A DNA stretch of 64,000 nucleotides, from positions 5,146,001 through 5,210,000 of the forward strand of contig NZ_CP019420.1 of NCBI RefSeq assembly GCF_001984215.1, written 5' to 3'. Made by a program: the position numbers and the translations under genes. How positions within the stretch are numbered: position 1 is the stretch's first letter; each line of letters starts with the position of its first letter. Below are positions 56,250-64,000 of this stretch, one piece after another. This DNA comes from Mycobacterium sp. MS1601. Its GTDB lineage: Bacteria; Actinomycetota; Actinomycetes; Mycobacteriales; Mycobacteriaceae. The notes beneath the pieces were generated by a model, which saw only the letters and a list, made by a program, of their open reading frames with translations, did not search any database and was not told the DNA's origin.

Positions 56250-56503
56250 TCGAGAACGTCCCCGTTCAGCCGGGCGGTTCGTCGACGGTGGTGTTCGACA
56301 ATGAGATCGACGAGATCATCACCGCGGTCTGCGCCAAATTCCCCGCATGTTCCCGCGCTGAAGTCGAGTCGGTGGTCGTGCAGGCCTACCGGCATCTGGC
56401 GGATCGGGCCACCGTGACCGCTCACTTGATTCCACTGACGTTGAACCGCAGCGTGCGGGTGCTGCGCAGAGCGCACCCGTCGCCTCGCTGCACTGATCGC
56501 TGA
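56243..56503 (+). CDS. Small three-helix-bundle dimerisation-type protein
   Basis: 86 residues from ATG 56243, overlapping the USP stop. The core (DNEIDEIITAVCAKFPACSR, AEVESVVVQAYRHLADRATV, HLIPLTLNRSVRVLR) matches the short actinobacterial proteins annotated as three-helix bundle dimerisation domain. It probably dimerises with itself or a partner. It is coupled to the USP and 3 bp upstream of the SulP gene. Confidence 0.7.
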   Translation: MLIENVPVQPGGSSTVVFDNEIDEIITAVCAKFPACSRAEVESVVVQAYRHLADRATVTAHLIPLTLNRSVRVLRRAHPSPRCTDR

Positions 56504-56506
56504 GCG

Positions 56507-58156
56507 ATGCACGTCCGGCCGCAATCACTCTTCCCGGGCTTGATGAATTCCGCGCCCTACCAACGCCGCTGGTTACGTGGGGATCTGATTGCCGGCACGA
56601 GTGTGGCCGCGTATCTGATACCTCAAGCGCTCGCATACGCCACCCTGGCGGGATTGAGTCCCGTTGCGGGGTTGTGGGCCGCGTTGCCTCCGCTGCTGAT
56701 CTATGCCGCGCTGGGTTCGTCGAGGCAACTCTCAGTCGGCCCGGAGTCCACCACGGCGCTCATGACGGCTGCAGTGGTTGCCCCGCTGGCGGCCGGGGAT
56801 GACGTCCGTTACGCCAGCTGTGCTGCGGTGCTGGCTGTGCTCGTCGGCGCGCTGTGCCTCGGCGCAGCGTTGCTCAGGCTCGGTTTCCTGGCCAACCTCC
56901 TGTCGGAACCCGTGCTCGTGGGGTATCTGACTGGTATCGCTGTGATGATGGTGACCAGTCAGCTGGGCCGTCTCACCGGTTCGCAATCACAGGGATTGCA
57001 CTGGCCCACAGTGGCTCTCAGTGCCACATCTCTAGCGGTCGTGTTTGCCCTCGAGCGCTGGGCCCCGCGTGTTCCGGGTCCGCTGACGGCAGTCGTGGTA
57101 TCCATACTTCTGGTGGGCGTCCTGTCGTTGACGAGTAGCGGGATTTCGGTGGTCGGTGAACTGCCCATGGAGTGGCCGACAGTGACCTTTCCGGTCCTGG
57201 AACGCCAGGACATCGAGGCTCTGGTATTGCCCGCGGTAGGTATCACCATTGTCGCCTTCTCGGACAACGTGCTGACTGCTCGGGCATTCGCCGCCAAGAC
57301 CGGAGACGAGATCGATACCAACGCCGAGTTGCGCGCACTCGGCGCCTGCAACGTCATTGTCGGTCTGACACAAGGATTCCCGGTGAGTTCCAGCGGCAGC
57401 CGGACCGCGCTCGGCGTCGCCTCCGGGTCCGCGACACAACTTTACTCCCTGGTGATGCTCGCGGTTGTGGCCGTGGCAGTGACCATCGGCGGCCAGTTCA
57501 TCGCGATGATTCCTTCAGCGGCACTTGGCGCGATCGTCGTCTTCGCCGCGATCAAGCTCATCGATATCGACCAGTTTCGCAGGCTGGCCCGATTTCGCCG
57601 CAGTGAACTCATCCTTGCAGTGGCCACCACCGTCAGCGTCGCGTCGCTGGGAGTTCTCCAGGGCGTCCTCGTCGCGGTGGCGTTGACCGTACTCGATCTG
57701 TTGCGTCGACTGGCCCGTGCACACGACAGTGTGCAGGGCTTTGTGCCTGGGCTGGCCGGAATGCACGACATCGACGACTACCCCGATGCCCGGCAAATCG
57801 CGGGGCTAATGGTGTATCGCTACGACGCTCCGCTGTGCTTTGCGAATGCCGAGAACTTCAGGAAGCGGGCCTTGGCGGCCCTGAACACAGGTCCTGAACC
57901 GGTGCGATGGTTTGTGCTGAATGCCGAGGCCAATGTCGATGTCGATTTGACCGCGTTGGAGGCGCTGGATCGTGTTCGGGCCGAATGCGAACGCCGCGGC
58001 GTCGTCTTCGCGATGGCCCGGGTCAAACAGGACCTGCGGGACGCCCTCACGGCTGCCGGGCTGCTCGACGTGATCGGCGAGGACCGCCTTTTCATGACAC
58101 TGCCGACTGCGGTCGCGGCATACGAACGCGCACGAGACGGGAACGCTCCGCAGTGA
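56507..58156 (+). CDS. SulP-family anion transporter with STAS domain
   Basis: 549 residues from ATG 56507. The first helices contain RWLRGDLIAGTSVAAYLIPQ and YATLAGLSPVAGLWAALPPL, typical of SulP; 10-12 transmembrane segments precede a C-terminal STAS domain (about 430-545; YRYDAPLCFANAENFRKRAL). Several M. tuberculosis SulP proteins share this layout. The gene appears to be the last of the operon USP/three-helix/SulP driven by the boxes at 54961-54996, so anion transport may be part of the hypoxic response. The substrate is unknown. Confidence 0.88.
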   Translation: MHVRPQSLFPGLMNSAPYQRRWLRGDLIAGTSVAAYLIPQALAYATLAGLSPVAGLWAALPPLLIYAALGSSRQLSVGPESTTALMTAAVVAPLAAGDDVRYASCAAVLAVLVGALCLGAALLRLGFLANLLSEPVLVGYLTGIAVMMVTSQLGRLTGSQSQGLHWPTVALSATSLAVVFALERWAPRVPGPLTAVVVSILLVGVLSLTSSGISVVGELPMEWPTVTFPVLERQDIEALVLPAVGITIVAFSDNVLTARAFAAKTGDEIDTNAELRALGACNVIVGLTQGFPVSSSGSRTALGVASGSATQLYSLVMLAVVAVAVTIGGQFIAMIPSAALGAIVVFAAIKLIDIDQFRRLARFRRSELILAVATTVSVASLGVLQGVLVAVALTVLDLLRRLARAHDSVQGFVPGLAGMHDIDDYPDARQIAGLMVYRYDAPLCFANAENFRKRALAALNTGPEPVRWFVLNAEANVDVDLTALEALDRVRAECERRGVVFAMARVKQDLRDALTAAGLLDVIGEDRLFMTLPTAVAAYERARDGNAPQ

Positions 58157-58171
58157 CCGGGGCGGACCAGG

Positions 58172-58185
58172 GTGACCTTCGGCCC
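58172..58185 (+). promoter_or_regulatory. DosR-like box upstream of USP
   Basis: GTGACCTTCGGCCC closely matches the DosR consensus and ends 80 bp before the USP start at 58266. Confidence 0.6.
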
Positions 58186-58265
58186 GTGATCGGTGGCATC
58201 GGCCTCTGTCCCGCTTGCGCACCTCCCGCGAAACTCGGTGTCTGGAACTACCGGAGGAGTTTGTC

Positions 58266-59147
58266 ATGCAGACGCGCGCCGCAGATGTACCGTGCGATTG
58301 GCGACCACGGATCTCGTCGCAGCGGAGAGAATCAGCACGGGGCAACACGGCTGTGGTGGTGGGAGTCGACGGCTCCGCCGGTTCCATGGCAGCGGTGCGG
58401 TGGGCAGCTGGGGAGGCGGCCGGCCTGAGGCTGCCACTTCGACTCGTCTACGCGATCGATCCGGACGATGCCACCACCGCTCTGCCGACCGGGACCGCCC
58501 GATTGCGGAGTTCGGCACAGTCAACCCTCGAGCAGGCAGAGAACGAGGCGCAGCGAGTGGCCCCGCAACTCGATGTCGAATGTTTGATGGTGAACGGTCG
58601 GCCCGCGGTCACGCTGGCGGGGCTGGGGCGTCCGGCCATGATCTGTGTCGGGGCGTCGGCTCCCGCGGTTCCCCATCCAGGACATCACGCAAACGTGGTC
58701 ACCGAGCTGATTCTTGCTGCCGACTGCCCGGTGGTGGTGTTTCAGGATGAGCCGCCCGGTTGCGGTTGGGTGGTAGCCGAGGTGGGCGCCGATCCTGACG
58801 CCGACAACATTCTGCGGTTTGCGGTGGGGGAGTCGCTCCGGCGGGGATTTCCCTTGAAGGTGGTGGCTGGTCCATACCGTGAGGGCGAGCTCACCAGCGT
58901 CGAGCTGCGCCGGCGAATCGAGCGGAGTCTGTCTCGCTGGCAGACAGCGCATCCCGAGCTGGACGCGCTGGTTGTCACCGAAACCTGGGAACTGGAACAG
59001 TATCTGAAGTGGTTTGCACCCACCATTGCGCTATTCATTGCCCCACGCCTGCAGGTCCACCAGATCGGTACCGTACTTCACCCGACCGCGGCAAGGGCGC
59101 TCGCTGTGCTGGACTGTCCGGTCGTGATCTACACACCCGGGCCCTAG
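58266..59147 (+). CDS. Universal stress protein, divergent tandem form
   Basis: 293 residues from ATG 58266, with GGAGGAG upstream. An N-terminal extension of about 30 residues precedes AVVVGVDGSAGSMAAVRWAA. The second half (from about 175) opens GWVVAEVGADPDADNILRFA. Glycine motifs for ATP are poorly kept. A strong DosR-like box lies upstream. It is the rightmost member of the dormancy block, followed by the kdp leader region. Confidence 0.82.
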   Translation: MQTRAADVPCDWRPRISSQRRESARGNTAVVVGVDGSAGSMAAVRWAAGEAAGLRLPLRLVYAIDPDDATTALPTGTARLRSSAQSTLEQAENEAQRVAPQLDVECLMVNGRPAVTLAGLGRPAMICVGASAPAVPHPGHHANVVTELILAADCPVVVFQDEPPGCGWVVAEVGADPDADNILRFAVGESLRRGFPLKVVAGPYREGELTSVELRRRIERSLSRWQTAHPELDALVVTETWELEQYLKWFAPTIALFIAPRLQVHQIGTVLHPTAARALAVLDCPVVIYTPGP

Positions 59148-59352
59148 GGGCACCGACCTGGGAGGTCGAGTATGCGGACGGGGTCGTGACCCCCCCCAGA
59201 TGTGCAGGCCGTCACAGACACCGCAAGAACTCCGTTAAGGAGCCCGACAGTGGTGTCAAGAAACCGTCAAGGCGCGATTGCGCCGTCCTGGAGCGGGGTT
59301 GACTCCTGATGCGCTCACTCGGAAGTGAGCCTTGAAACGGAGTCGGATAGTC
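59148..59352 (+). promoter_or_regulatory. kdp leader region with hairpins and repeated motif
   Basis: The 205-bp region holds CGTTAAGGAG (59233-59242) and CGTCAAGGCG (59265-59274), two similar words about 32 bp apart that may be KdpE sites; a stem GGCGC-GATT-GCGCC (59271-59284); and a perfect 7-bp stem GCTCACT-CGGA-AGTGAGC (59313-59330) shortly before the first small gene. A structured 5' leader controlling kdp is possible. I could not match it to a known riboswitch. Confidence 0.35.
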
Positions 59353-59433
59353 ATGTCTGTAGTCGTCTACGTCGTGCTGACCATCGCGCTGTTCGCGTTG
59401 TTCGGCGGAGCCGTGAGGTTGCTCGAGCGATGA
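59353..59433 (+). CDS. 26-residue membrane peptide upstream of kdpF
   Basis: ATG 59353 to TGA 59433 encodes [20 protein letters not shown] followed by VRLLER: a single hydrophobic helix with a basic end. ACGGAGTC lies 8-15 bases upstream as a ribosome-binding site. The stop overlaps the kdpF start by 4 bp, so the two are translationally coupled. It is not KdpF itself, which follows. It is either a leader peptide or an additional tiny Kdp subunit. Confidence 0.5.
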   Translation: MSVVVYVVLTIALFALFGGAVRLLER

Positions 59434-59519
59434 ATCTCGCCAACAGCGTCGGCCTGGTGCTGGCTGTCGCAATCGCCCTGTTCCTGATCGCCACCTTGCT
59501 GTTCCCGGAGAGGTTCTAG
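59430..59519 (+). CDS. kdpF: KdpF small subunit of the potassium ATPase
   Basis: 29 residues from ATG 59430 ([20 protein letters not shown], ending ATLLFPERF). One hydrophobic helix with a FPERF end is the KdpF pattern. KdpF stabilises the KdpABC complex in the membrane. The stop TAG shares its last base with the GTG start of kdpA. Confidence 0.85.
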   Translation: MNLANSVGLVLAVAIALFLIATLLFPERF

Positions 59520-61192
59520 TGAGCGCCACAACCGCCGGGGTGTTGTTCCTTCTCGTCCTGATCGTCGCGCTGGCCGTCGTGCACGTGCCGCTGGGTGACT
59601 ACATGTACCGCGTTTACACCACCACCAAGGACTTGCGTATCGAAGGCCTGATCTACAGAGTGATCGGCGCTGATCCCAAAGCCGAGCAGACGTGGGCTGC
59701 CTACGCGCGCAGCGTGCTCGCGTTCTCGGCAGTGTCCATCTTGTTCCTGTTCTTCTTCCAGCTGCTGCAGGGCAGACTCCCGCTGCACCTCAACGATCCC
59801 GCTACGGAGATGACGCCGGGGCTGGCGTGGAACACCGCGGTGAGCTTCGTGACGAACACCAACTGGCAGGCCTACTCCGGTGAGTCCACCCAGGGGCACC
59901 TGGTCCAGATGGCCGGCCTGACGGTGCAGAACTTCGTCTCCGCCGCTGTGGGTATGGCCGTGGCCATCACCCTGGTTCGTGGCTTCGCCCGTACCAGAAG
60001 TGGTGAGCTGGGCAACTTCTGGGTGGACCTGGTGCGCGGCACGTTGCGTATTCTGTTGCCCCTCTCGTTCATCGCCGCGATCATCCTCATCGCCGGCGGC
60101 GCCATCCAGAATTTCGCCCTGCACAGTCAGGTGATCGACACCCTCGCCGGTGCGCAGCAGACCATCCCCGGCGGCCCGGTTGCCAGCCAGGAAGCTATCA
60201 AGGAACTCGGTACCAACGGCGGCGGCTTTTTCAACGCCAACTCCGCGCATCCGTTCGAGAACCCCACGGCCTGGACGAACTTTGTCGAGATCTTCCTGCT
60301 GTGCCTGATCGCGTTCGCCCTGCCGCGCACCTTCGGCAAGATGGTGGGCAACACCAAGCAGGGCCTGGCGATCGTCGCTGTGATGGCCGTTATCGCCACC
60401 CTGAGCGTGACCTTGACGATGCTCTTCCAACTGCAGGCCCACGGCACCGTTCCCACAGCGGTGGGGGCCGCTACCGAAGGCGTGGAAACCCGCTTCGGCG
60501 TCGGCAATTCGGCGGTGTTCGCCGCGATGACCACACTGACGTCCACCGGCGCGGTGAACTCGTTCCACGACTCCTACACCAGCCTCGGCGGGTTGATGAC
60601 GATGTTCAACATGCAGCTCGGTGAAATCGCCCCCGGCGGTGTGGGATCGGGACTGTACGGCATGCTGGTACTGGCGGTCATCACGGTGTTCGTCGCCGGC
60701 CTGATGGTGGGGCGCACCCCGGAGTACCTGGGTAAGAAGATCACCCCGCGTGAGATCAAGCTGGCAGCAAGCTATTTCCTGGTCACCCCGCTGCTGGTGC
60801 TCACCGGCACCTCGATCGCGTTGGCTTTGCCCGCGCAGCGCGACAGCATGCTCAACACCGGGCCACACGGCCTCTCGGAGGTGCTGTACGCGTTCACCTC
60901 GGCATCGAACAACAACGGGTCGGCATTCGCCGGCATCAGTGTGAACACGCAGTGGTTCAACACCGCACTGGGGCTGGCGATGGTCGTCGGTCGATTCCTG
61001 CCGTTGGTGCTGGTGCTCGCGCTGGCGGGTTCCCTTGCCAAGCAAGGTCACACGCCGGCTTCGGTGGGCACCCTGCCCACTCACCGTCCGCAGTTCGTCG
61101 GCATGGTCACCGGCGTGACCGTAGTCCTGGTCGCCCTGACCTTCCTGCCCATGCTCGCGTTGGGCCCGCTCGCTGAAGGAATACACGTATGA
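59519..61192 (+). CDS. kdpA: Potassium-transporting ATPase subunit A
   Basis: 557 residues from GTG 59519. Typical KdpA features include [39 protein letters not shown], the filter-like loops [19 protein letters not shown] and [14 protein letters not shown]. It is a channel-like subunit binding K+ at high affinity in the inner membrane. The 3' end overlaps kdpB by 4 bp. Confidence 0.95.
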   Translation: MSATTAGVLFLLVLIVALAVVHVPLGDYMYRVYTTTKDLRIEGLIYRVIGADPKAEQTWAAYARSVLAFSAVSILFLFFFQLLQGRLPLHLNDPATEMTPGLAWNTAVSFVTNTNWQAYSGESTQGHLVQMAGLTVQNFVSAAVGMAVAITLVRGFARTRSGELGNFWVDLVRGTLRILLPLSFIAAIILIAGGAIQNFALHSQVIDTLAGAQQTIPGGPVASQEAIKELGTNGGGFFNANSAHPFENPTAWTNFVEIFLLCLIAFALPRTFGKMVGNTKQGLAIVAVMAVIATLSVTLTMLFQLQAHGTVPTAVGAATEGVETRFGVGNSAVFAAMTTLTSTGAVNSFHDSYTSLGGLMTMFNMQLGEIAPGGVGSGLYGMLVLAVITVFVAGLMVGRTPEYLGKKITPREIKLAASYFLVTPLLVLTGTSIALALPAQRDSMLNTGPHGLSEVLYAFTSASNNNGSAFAGISVNTQWFNTALGLAMVVGRFLPLVLVLALAGSLAKQGHTPASVGTLPTHRPQFVGMVTGVTVVLVALTFLPMLALGPLAEGIHV

Positions 61193-63324
61193 CCGTCACC
61201 ATGGTGACTACGGCGGCTGAAGCCGCCAAGCACAACTCCACCACGAAGTCCGTCAAGGGCGGGTTGCTCGAACCGAAGATGCTGTTGAGCTCGCTACCCG
61301 ATGCGCTGCGCAAGCTCGACCCCCGCACCATGTGGCGCAATCCGGTGATGTTCATCGTCGAGGTGGGCGCCGTCTGGTCAACCGTCCTTGCGATCCTGGA
61401 TCCGTCCTGGTTCTCCTGGCTGATCGTCATCTGGCTGTGGCTGACAGTGGTTTTCGCCAACCTCGCCGAAGCCGTGGCTGAAGGTCGCGGAAAGGCGCAG
61501 GCGGAGTCGCTGCGCAAGGCCAAGTCCGACACCATGGCGCGCAAGCTGAATCCGGACGGTTCCGAGCAGGCTGTTCCCGCCCCGATGCTCAAGCAGGGCG
61601 ACTACGTAGTGGTCGAACCCGGTGACGTCATCCCTGGCGACGGGGACGTCGTGGAAGGCATTGCGTCGGTGGATGAATCGGCGATCACCGGTGAGTCCGC
61701 GCCTGTCATCCGCGAGTCCGGCGGCGACCGCTCCGCGGTGACCGGCGGTACCACGGTGCTGTCCGATCGGATCGTCGTCAAGATCACCCAGAAGCCCGGT
61801 GACAGCTTTGTCGACCGGATGATCGCCCTGGTCGAGGGTGCCAACCGGCAGAAGACACCCAACGAGATTGCCCTGAACATCCTGTTGAGCGCATTGACCA
61901 TCATCTTCGTCTTCGCCGTCGCAACCCTGCAGCCGCTGGCCATCTTCTCCAAAGCCAACAATCCCGGTGTGCCGGACAGTCTGGCGCTCGACGGCAACGG
62001 TGTGACAGGGATCGTCATGGTGGCGCTGCTGGTGTGCCTGATCCCGACCACCATTGGTGCGCTGCTGAGCGCCATCGGCATCGCGGGCATGGACCGACTG
62101 GTGCAGCGTAACGTGCTGGCCATGTCCGGCAGGGCCGTCGAGGCGGCCGGTGACGTCAACACCCTACTGCTCGACAAGACCGGCACTATCACCATGGGCA
62201 ACCGTCAGGCCAGCGATTTCCTGCCGCTTCCCGGCGTCGACCTGGCAACCCTGGCCGACGCTGCACAACTGTCCAGTCTCGCCGACGAGACGCCCGAGGG
62301 ACGCTCTATCGTGGTGCACGCCAAAGAAGCTCACGGTCTTCGGGCACGCACCCCGGGTGAGTTGTCCGGTGCGCAGTGGGTCGAGTTCACCGCCACCACC
62401 CGGATGTCGGGCGTCGATCTGGAGGACGGCCAGTCCCTGCGTAAAGGTGCTGCAGGTTCGGTCGCGGAATGGGTGCGTAGCCTGGGCGGCACGGTGCCAG
62501 CTGAGCTCACCGACATCGTCAACGACGTCTCCAATTCCGGTGGCACGCCTCTGGTGGTCGGCCGGGCGCGCAACGGCGGAGCTGATGTGCTTGGTGTCGT
62601 CCATCTCAAAGACGTGGTGAAACACGGGATGCGGCAACGCTTCGACGAGATGCGCCGCATGGGCATCCGCACGGTGATGATCACCGGCGACAACCCGATG
62701 ACCGCCAAGGCCATTGCCGACGAGGCAGGGGTGGACGACTTCCTGGCCGAAGCCACACCGGAGGACAAGCTGGCGCTGATCAAGAAAGAACAAGCCGGCG
62801 GCCGACTGGTCGCGATGACCGGTGACGGCACCAATGACGCGCCTGCGCTGGCGCAAGCTGATGTGGGTGTGGCGATGAACACCGGCACCTCGGCAGCCAA
62901 AGAGGCGGGCAACATGGTGGATCTGGATTCCGACCCCACCAAGCTGATCGAGATCGTCGAGATCGGCAAGCAGCTACTGATCACCCGTGGCGCGCTGACC
63001 ACGTTCTCCATCGCCAACGACATCGCCAAGTACTTCGCCATCATTCCGGCGCTGTTCGTGACGCTGTTCCCCGGCCTGGACCTGCTCAACATCATGCGGT
63101 TGCACAGCCCGCAGTCGGCGATTCTGTCGGCGGTGATCTTCAACGCGATCGTAATCGTGTTCCTCATCCCGTTGGCACTCAAAGGTGTTCGCTACACCCC
63201 GGCCAGTGCGTCCAAGTTGCTGAGCCGCAACCTCCTGGTTTACGGCCTCGGCGGCATCGTCGCACCGTTCGTCGGTATCAAACTCATCGACCTCGTGATC
63301 CAGCTCTTCCCCGGGATGTCCTGA
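61189..63324 (+). CDS. kdpB: Potassium-transporting ATPase subunit B
   Basis: 711 residues from ATG 61189. P-type ATPase motifs: TGESAPV, phosphorylated Asp329 in [32 protein letters not shown]. The N-terminal [19 protein letters not shown] is typical for KdpB. It supplies energy by ATP hydrolysis for K+ uptake through KdpA. It is coupled to kdpA by overlap and separated from kdpC by 1 bp. Confidence 0.95.
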   Translation: MTVTMVTTAAEAAKHNSTTKSVKGGLLEPKMLLSSLPDALRKLDPRTMWRNPVMFIVEVGAVWSTVLAILDPSWFSWLIVIWLWLTVVFANLAEAVAEGRGKAQAESLRKAKSDTMARKLNPDGSEQAVPAPMLKQGDYVVVEPGDVIPGDGDVVEGIASVDESAITGESAPVIRESGGDRSAVTGGTTVLSDRIVVKITQKPGDSFVDRMIALVEGANRQKTPNEIALNILLSALTIIFVFAVATLQPLAIFSKANNPGVPDSLALDGNGVTGIVMVALLVCLIPTTIGALLSAIGIAGMDRLVQRNVLAMSGRAVEAAGDVNTLLLDKTGTITMGNRQASDFLPLPGVDLATLADAAQLSSLADETPEGRSIVVHAKEAHGLRARTPGELSGAQWVEFTATTRMSGVDLEDGQSLRKGAAGSVAEWVRSLGGTVPAELTDIVNDVSNSGGTPLVVGRARNGGADVLGVVHLKDVVKHGMRQRFDEMRRMGIRTVMITGDNPMTAKAIADEAGVDDFLAEATPEDKLALIKKEQAGGRLVAMTGDGTNDAPALAQADVGVAMNTGTSAAKEAGNMVDLDSDPTKLIEIVEIGKQLLITRGALTTFSIANDIAKYFAIIPALFVTLFPGLDLLNIMRLHSPQSAILSAVIFNAIVIVFLIPLALKGVRYTPASASKLLSRNLLVYGLGGIVAPFVGIKLIDLVIQLFPGMS

Positions 63325-63325
63325 C

Positions 63326-64000
63326 ATGTCTATCACCAACATCATCCGTCAACACTGGGCGGCGTTACGCGCGCTGCTCCTGCTCACCGTCCTGCTCGGA
63401 CTGGTGTACCCGCTCCTGGTCTGGGCCGTTGCCCAGGTCCCCGGGCTGAAGGACAACGCCGACGGATCCCTCGTCGAGGTCAACGGCCAGGTGGTCGGCA
63501 GCAGTCGCATCGGTCAGATGTTCACTGATGCCAGTGGCAACCCGCTGCCGCAATACTTCCAGTCGCGGCCCTCGGCGTCAGGTGGCGGTTACGACCCGAT
63601 GGCGACCAGCGCGTCGAACCTCGGACCTGAGGACATGATCGACACCGAGGACCGTTCCAGTTTGCTCACCCTGGTGTGCAGTCGAAGCCTCGCCATCGGA
63701 GAGCTCGAGGGGGTCGACGGGACACGGCCGTTCTGCACCAATGACGGTGTGGGCGCGGTGCTCTCGGTGATCGCCCCCCGCGACGCCTCGGGACAGGTGG
63801 CCAACCCCACCCAGGTGGTCAGCGTCAACCAGTGGTGCGGCACTACCGCCACCCCGTTCATCACCACCTATGAGGGTGTGCGGGTGGAGTGCAACGACGG
63901 CACCCAGGACATCGCGGCGGGTCAGATCGTTCCGGTAGAAGGCACCACGCTCCAGCCGAAGATTCCCGCGGACGCGGTGACAGCCAGCGGCAGCGGCTTG
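63326..64000 (+). CDS. kdpC: Potassium-transporting ATPase subunit C (3' end beyond window)
   Basis: ATG 63326 starts a frame that is open to the end of the window (225 codons). One N-terminal transmembrane helix (about 12-35: RALLLLTVLLGLVYPLLVWA) is followed by the KdpC periplasmic domain (YFQSRPSASGGGYDPMATSA, SNLGPEDM). KdpC stabilises the complex and raises ATP affinity. Actinobacterial KdpC proteins can be longer than the 190 residues of E. coli, which fits the extra inserts seen here. Confidence 0.93.
   Translation, partial: MSITNIIRQHWAALRALLLLTVLLGLVYPLLVWAVAQVPGLKDNADGSLVEVNGQVVGSSRIGQMFTDASGNPLPQYFQSRPSASGGGYDPMATSASNLGPEDMIDTEDRSSLLTLVCSRSLAIGELEGVDGTRPFCTNDGVGAVLSVIAPRDASGQVANPTQVVSVNQWCGTTATPFITTYEGVRVECNDGTQDIAAGQIVPVEGTTLQPKIPADAVTASGSGL

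Noticed and set aside
59148..59352. Possible c-di-AMP (ydaO-type) riboswitch before kdp
   Set aside because: Stems are present, but I could not align the conserved ydaO core; only described as a structured leader.
59516..61186. 556-codon open frame on the minus strand opposite kdpA
   Set aside because: Its translation is His/Gln/Glu-rich low-complexity text mirroring kdpA in a GC-rich genome; the kdpA reading has all family motifs.

Overview
The window looks like chromosome of a fast-growing mycobacterium (Mycolicibacterium-like). Base composition is GC-rich, GTG and TTG starts are common, and the proteins match actinobacterial and especially mycobacterial families. The centre is a large hypoxia/dormancy gene set resembling the DosR (DevR) regulon of M. 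tuberculosis. It contains dosR-dosS, hspX/acr, pfkB2, an Rv2030c-like gene, an acg-like nitroreductase, an Rv1733c-like gene, an Rv2004c-like kinase, a wax-ester/TAG synthase, an otsB1-like trehalose phosphatase-GH65 fusion, and eight universal stress protein (USP) genes. I identified all genes by reading translations; no database search was run.

Layout. 1-5 kb: a leftward amine/amino-acid catabolic set (permease, class III aminotransferase, M20 carbamoylase) and two gene remnants. 5.2-11.5 kb: a signalling island with a GGDEF-EAL protein, a frameshifted EAL-DICT protein, CsbD, a GGDEF protein and a GAF-ANTAR protein. 11.5-15 kb: an ArsR-SulP pair and small proteins. 15.4-18.5 kb: a molybdate operon (TOBE regulator, modABC). 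18.5-21.3 kb: a CsoR/CstR-type repressor and a P1B-type ATPase with a hemerythrin tail. 21.4-59.1 kb: the dormancy block, mostly short divergent operons. 59.35-64 kb: kdpFABC, with kdpC cut by the window end.

How the genes fit together. DosS (heme GAF sensor kinase) and DosR are encoded in one operon with a USP. The intergenic regions of the block carry DosR-like 14-mers (pattern GGGNCNWWNGNCCC), often as two copies 22-23 bp apart, upstream of nearly every operon. The predicted output covers carbon and lipid storage (WS/DGAT, OtsB-GH65, PfkB, PEP synthase), ion transport (MgtA-type ATPase, P1B ATPase, SulP, Kdp), redox enzymes (nitroreductase, flavodoxin, alcohol dehydrogenase), protein protection (Hsp20, DUF1876) and many USPs.

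Caution. Three genes (EAL-DICT, pfkB2, one USP) carry four single-base frameshifts, each inside a G/C run and each repaired by adding one base to the run. This looks like consensus error as much as biology. No tRNA, rRNA, CRISPR array or insertion sequence was recognised.
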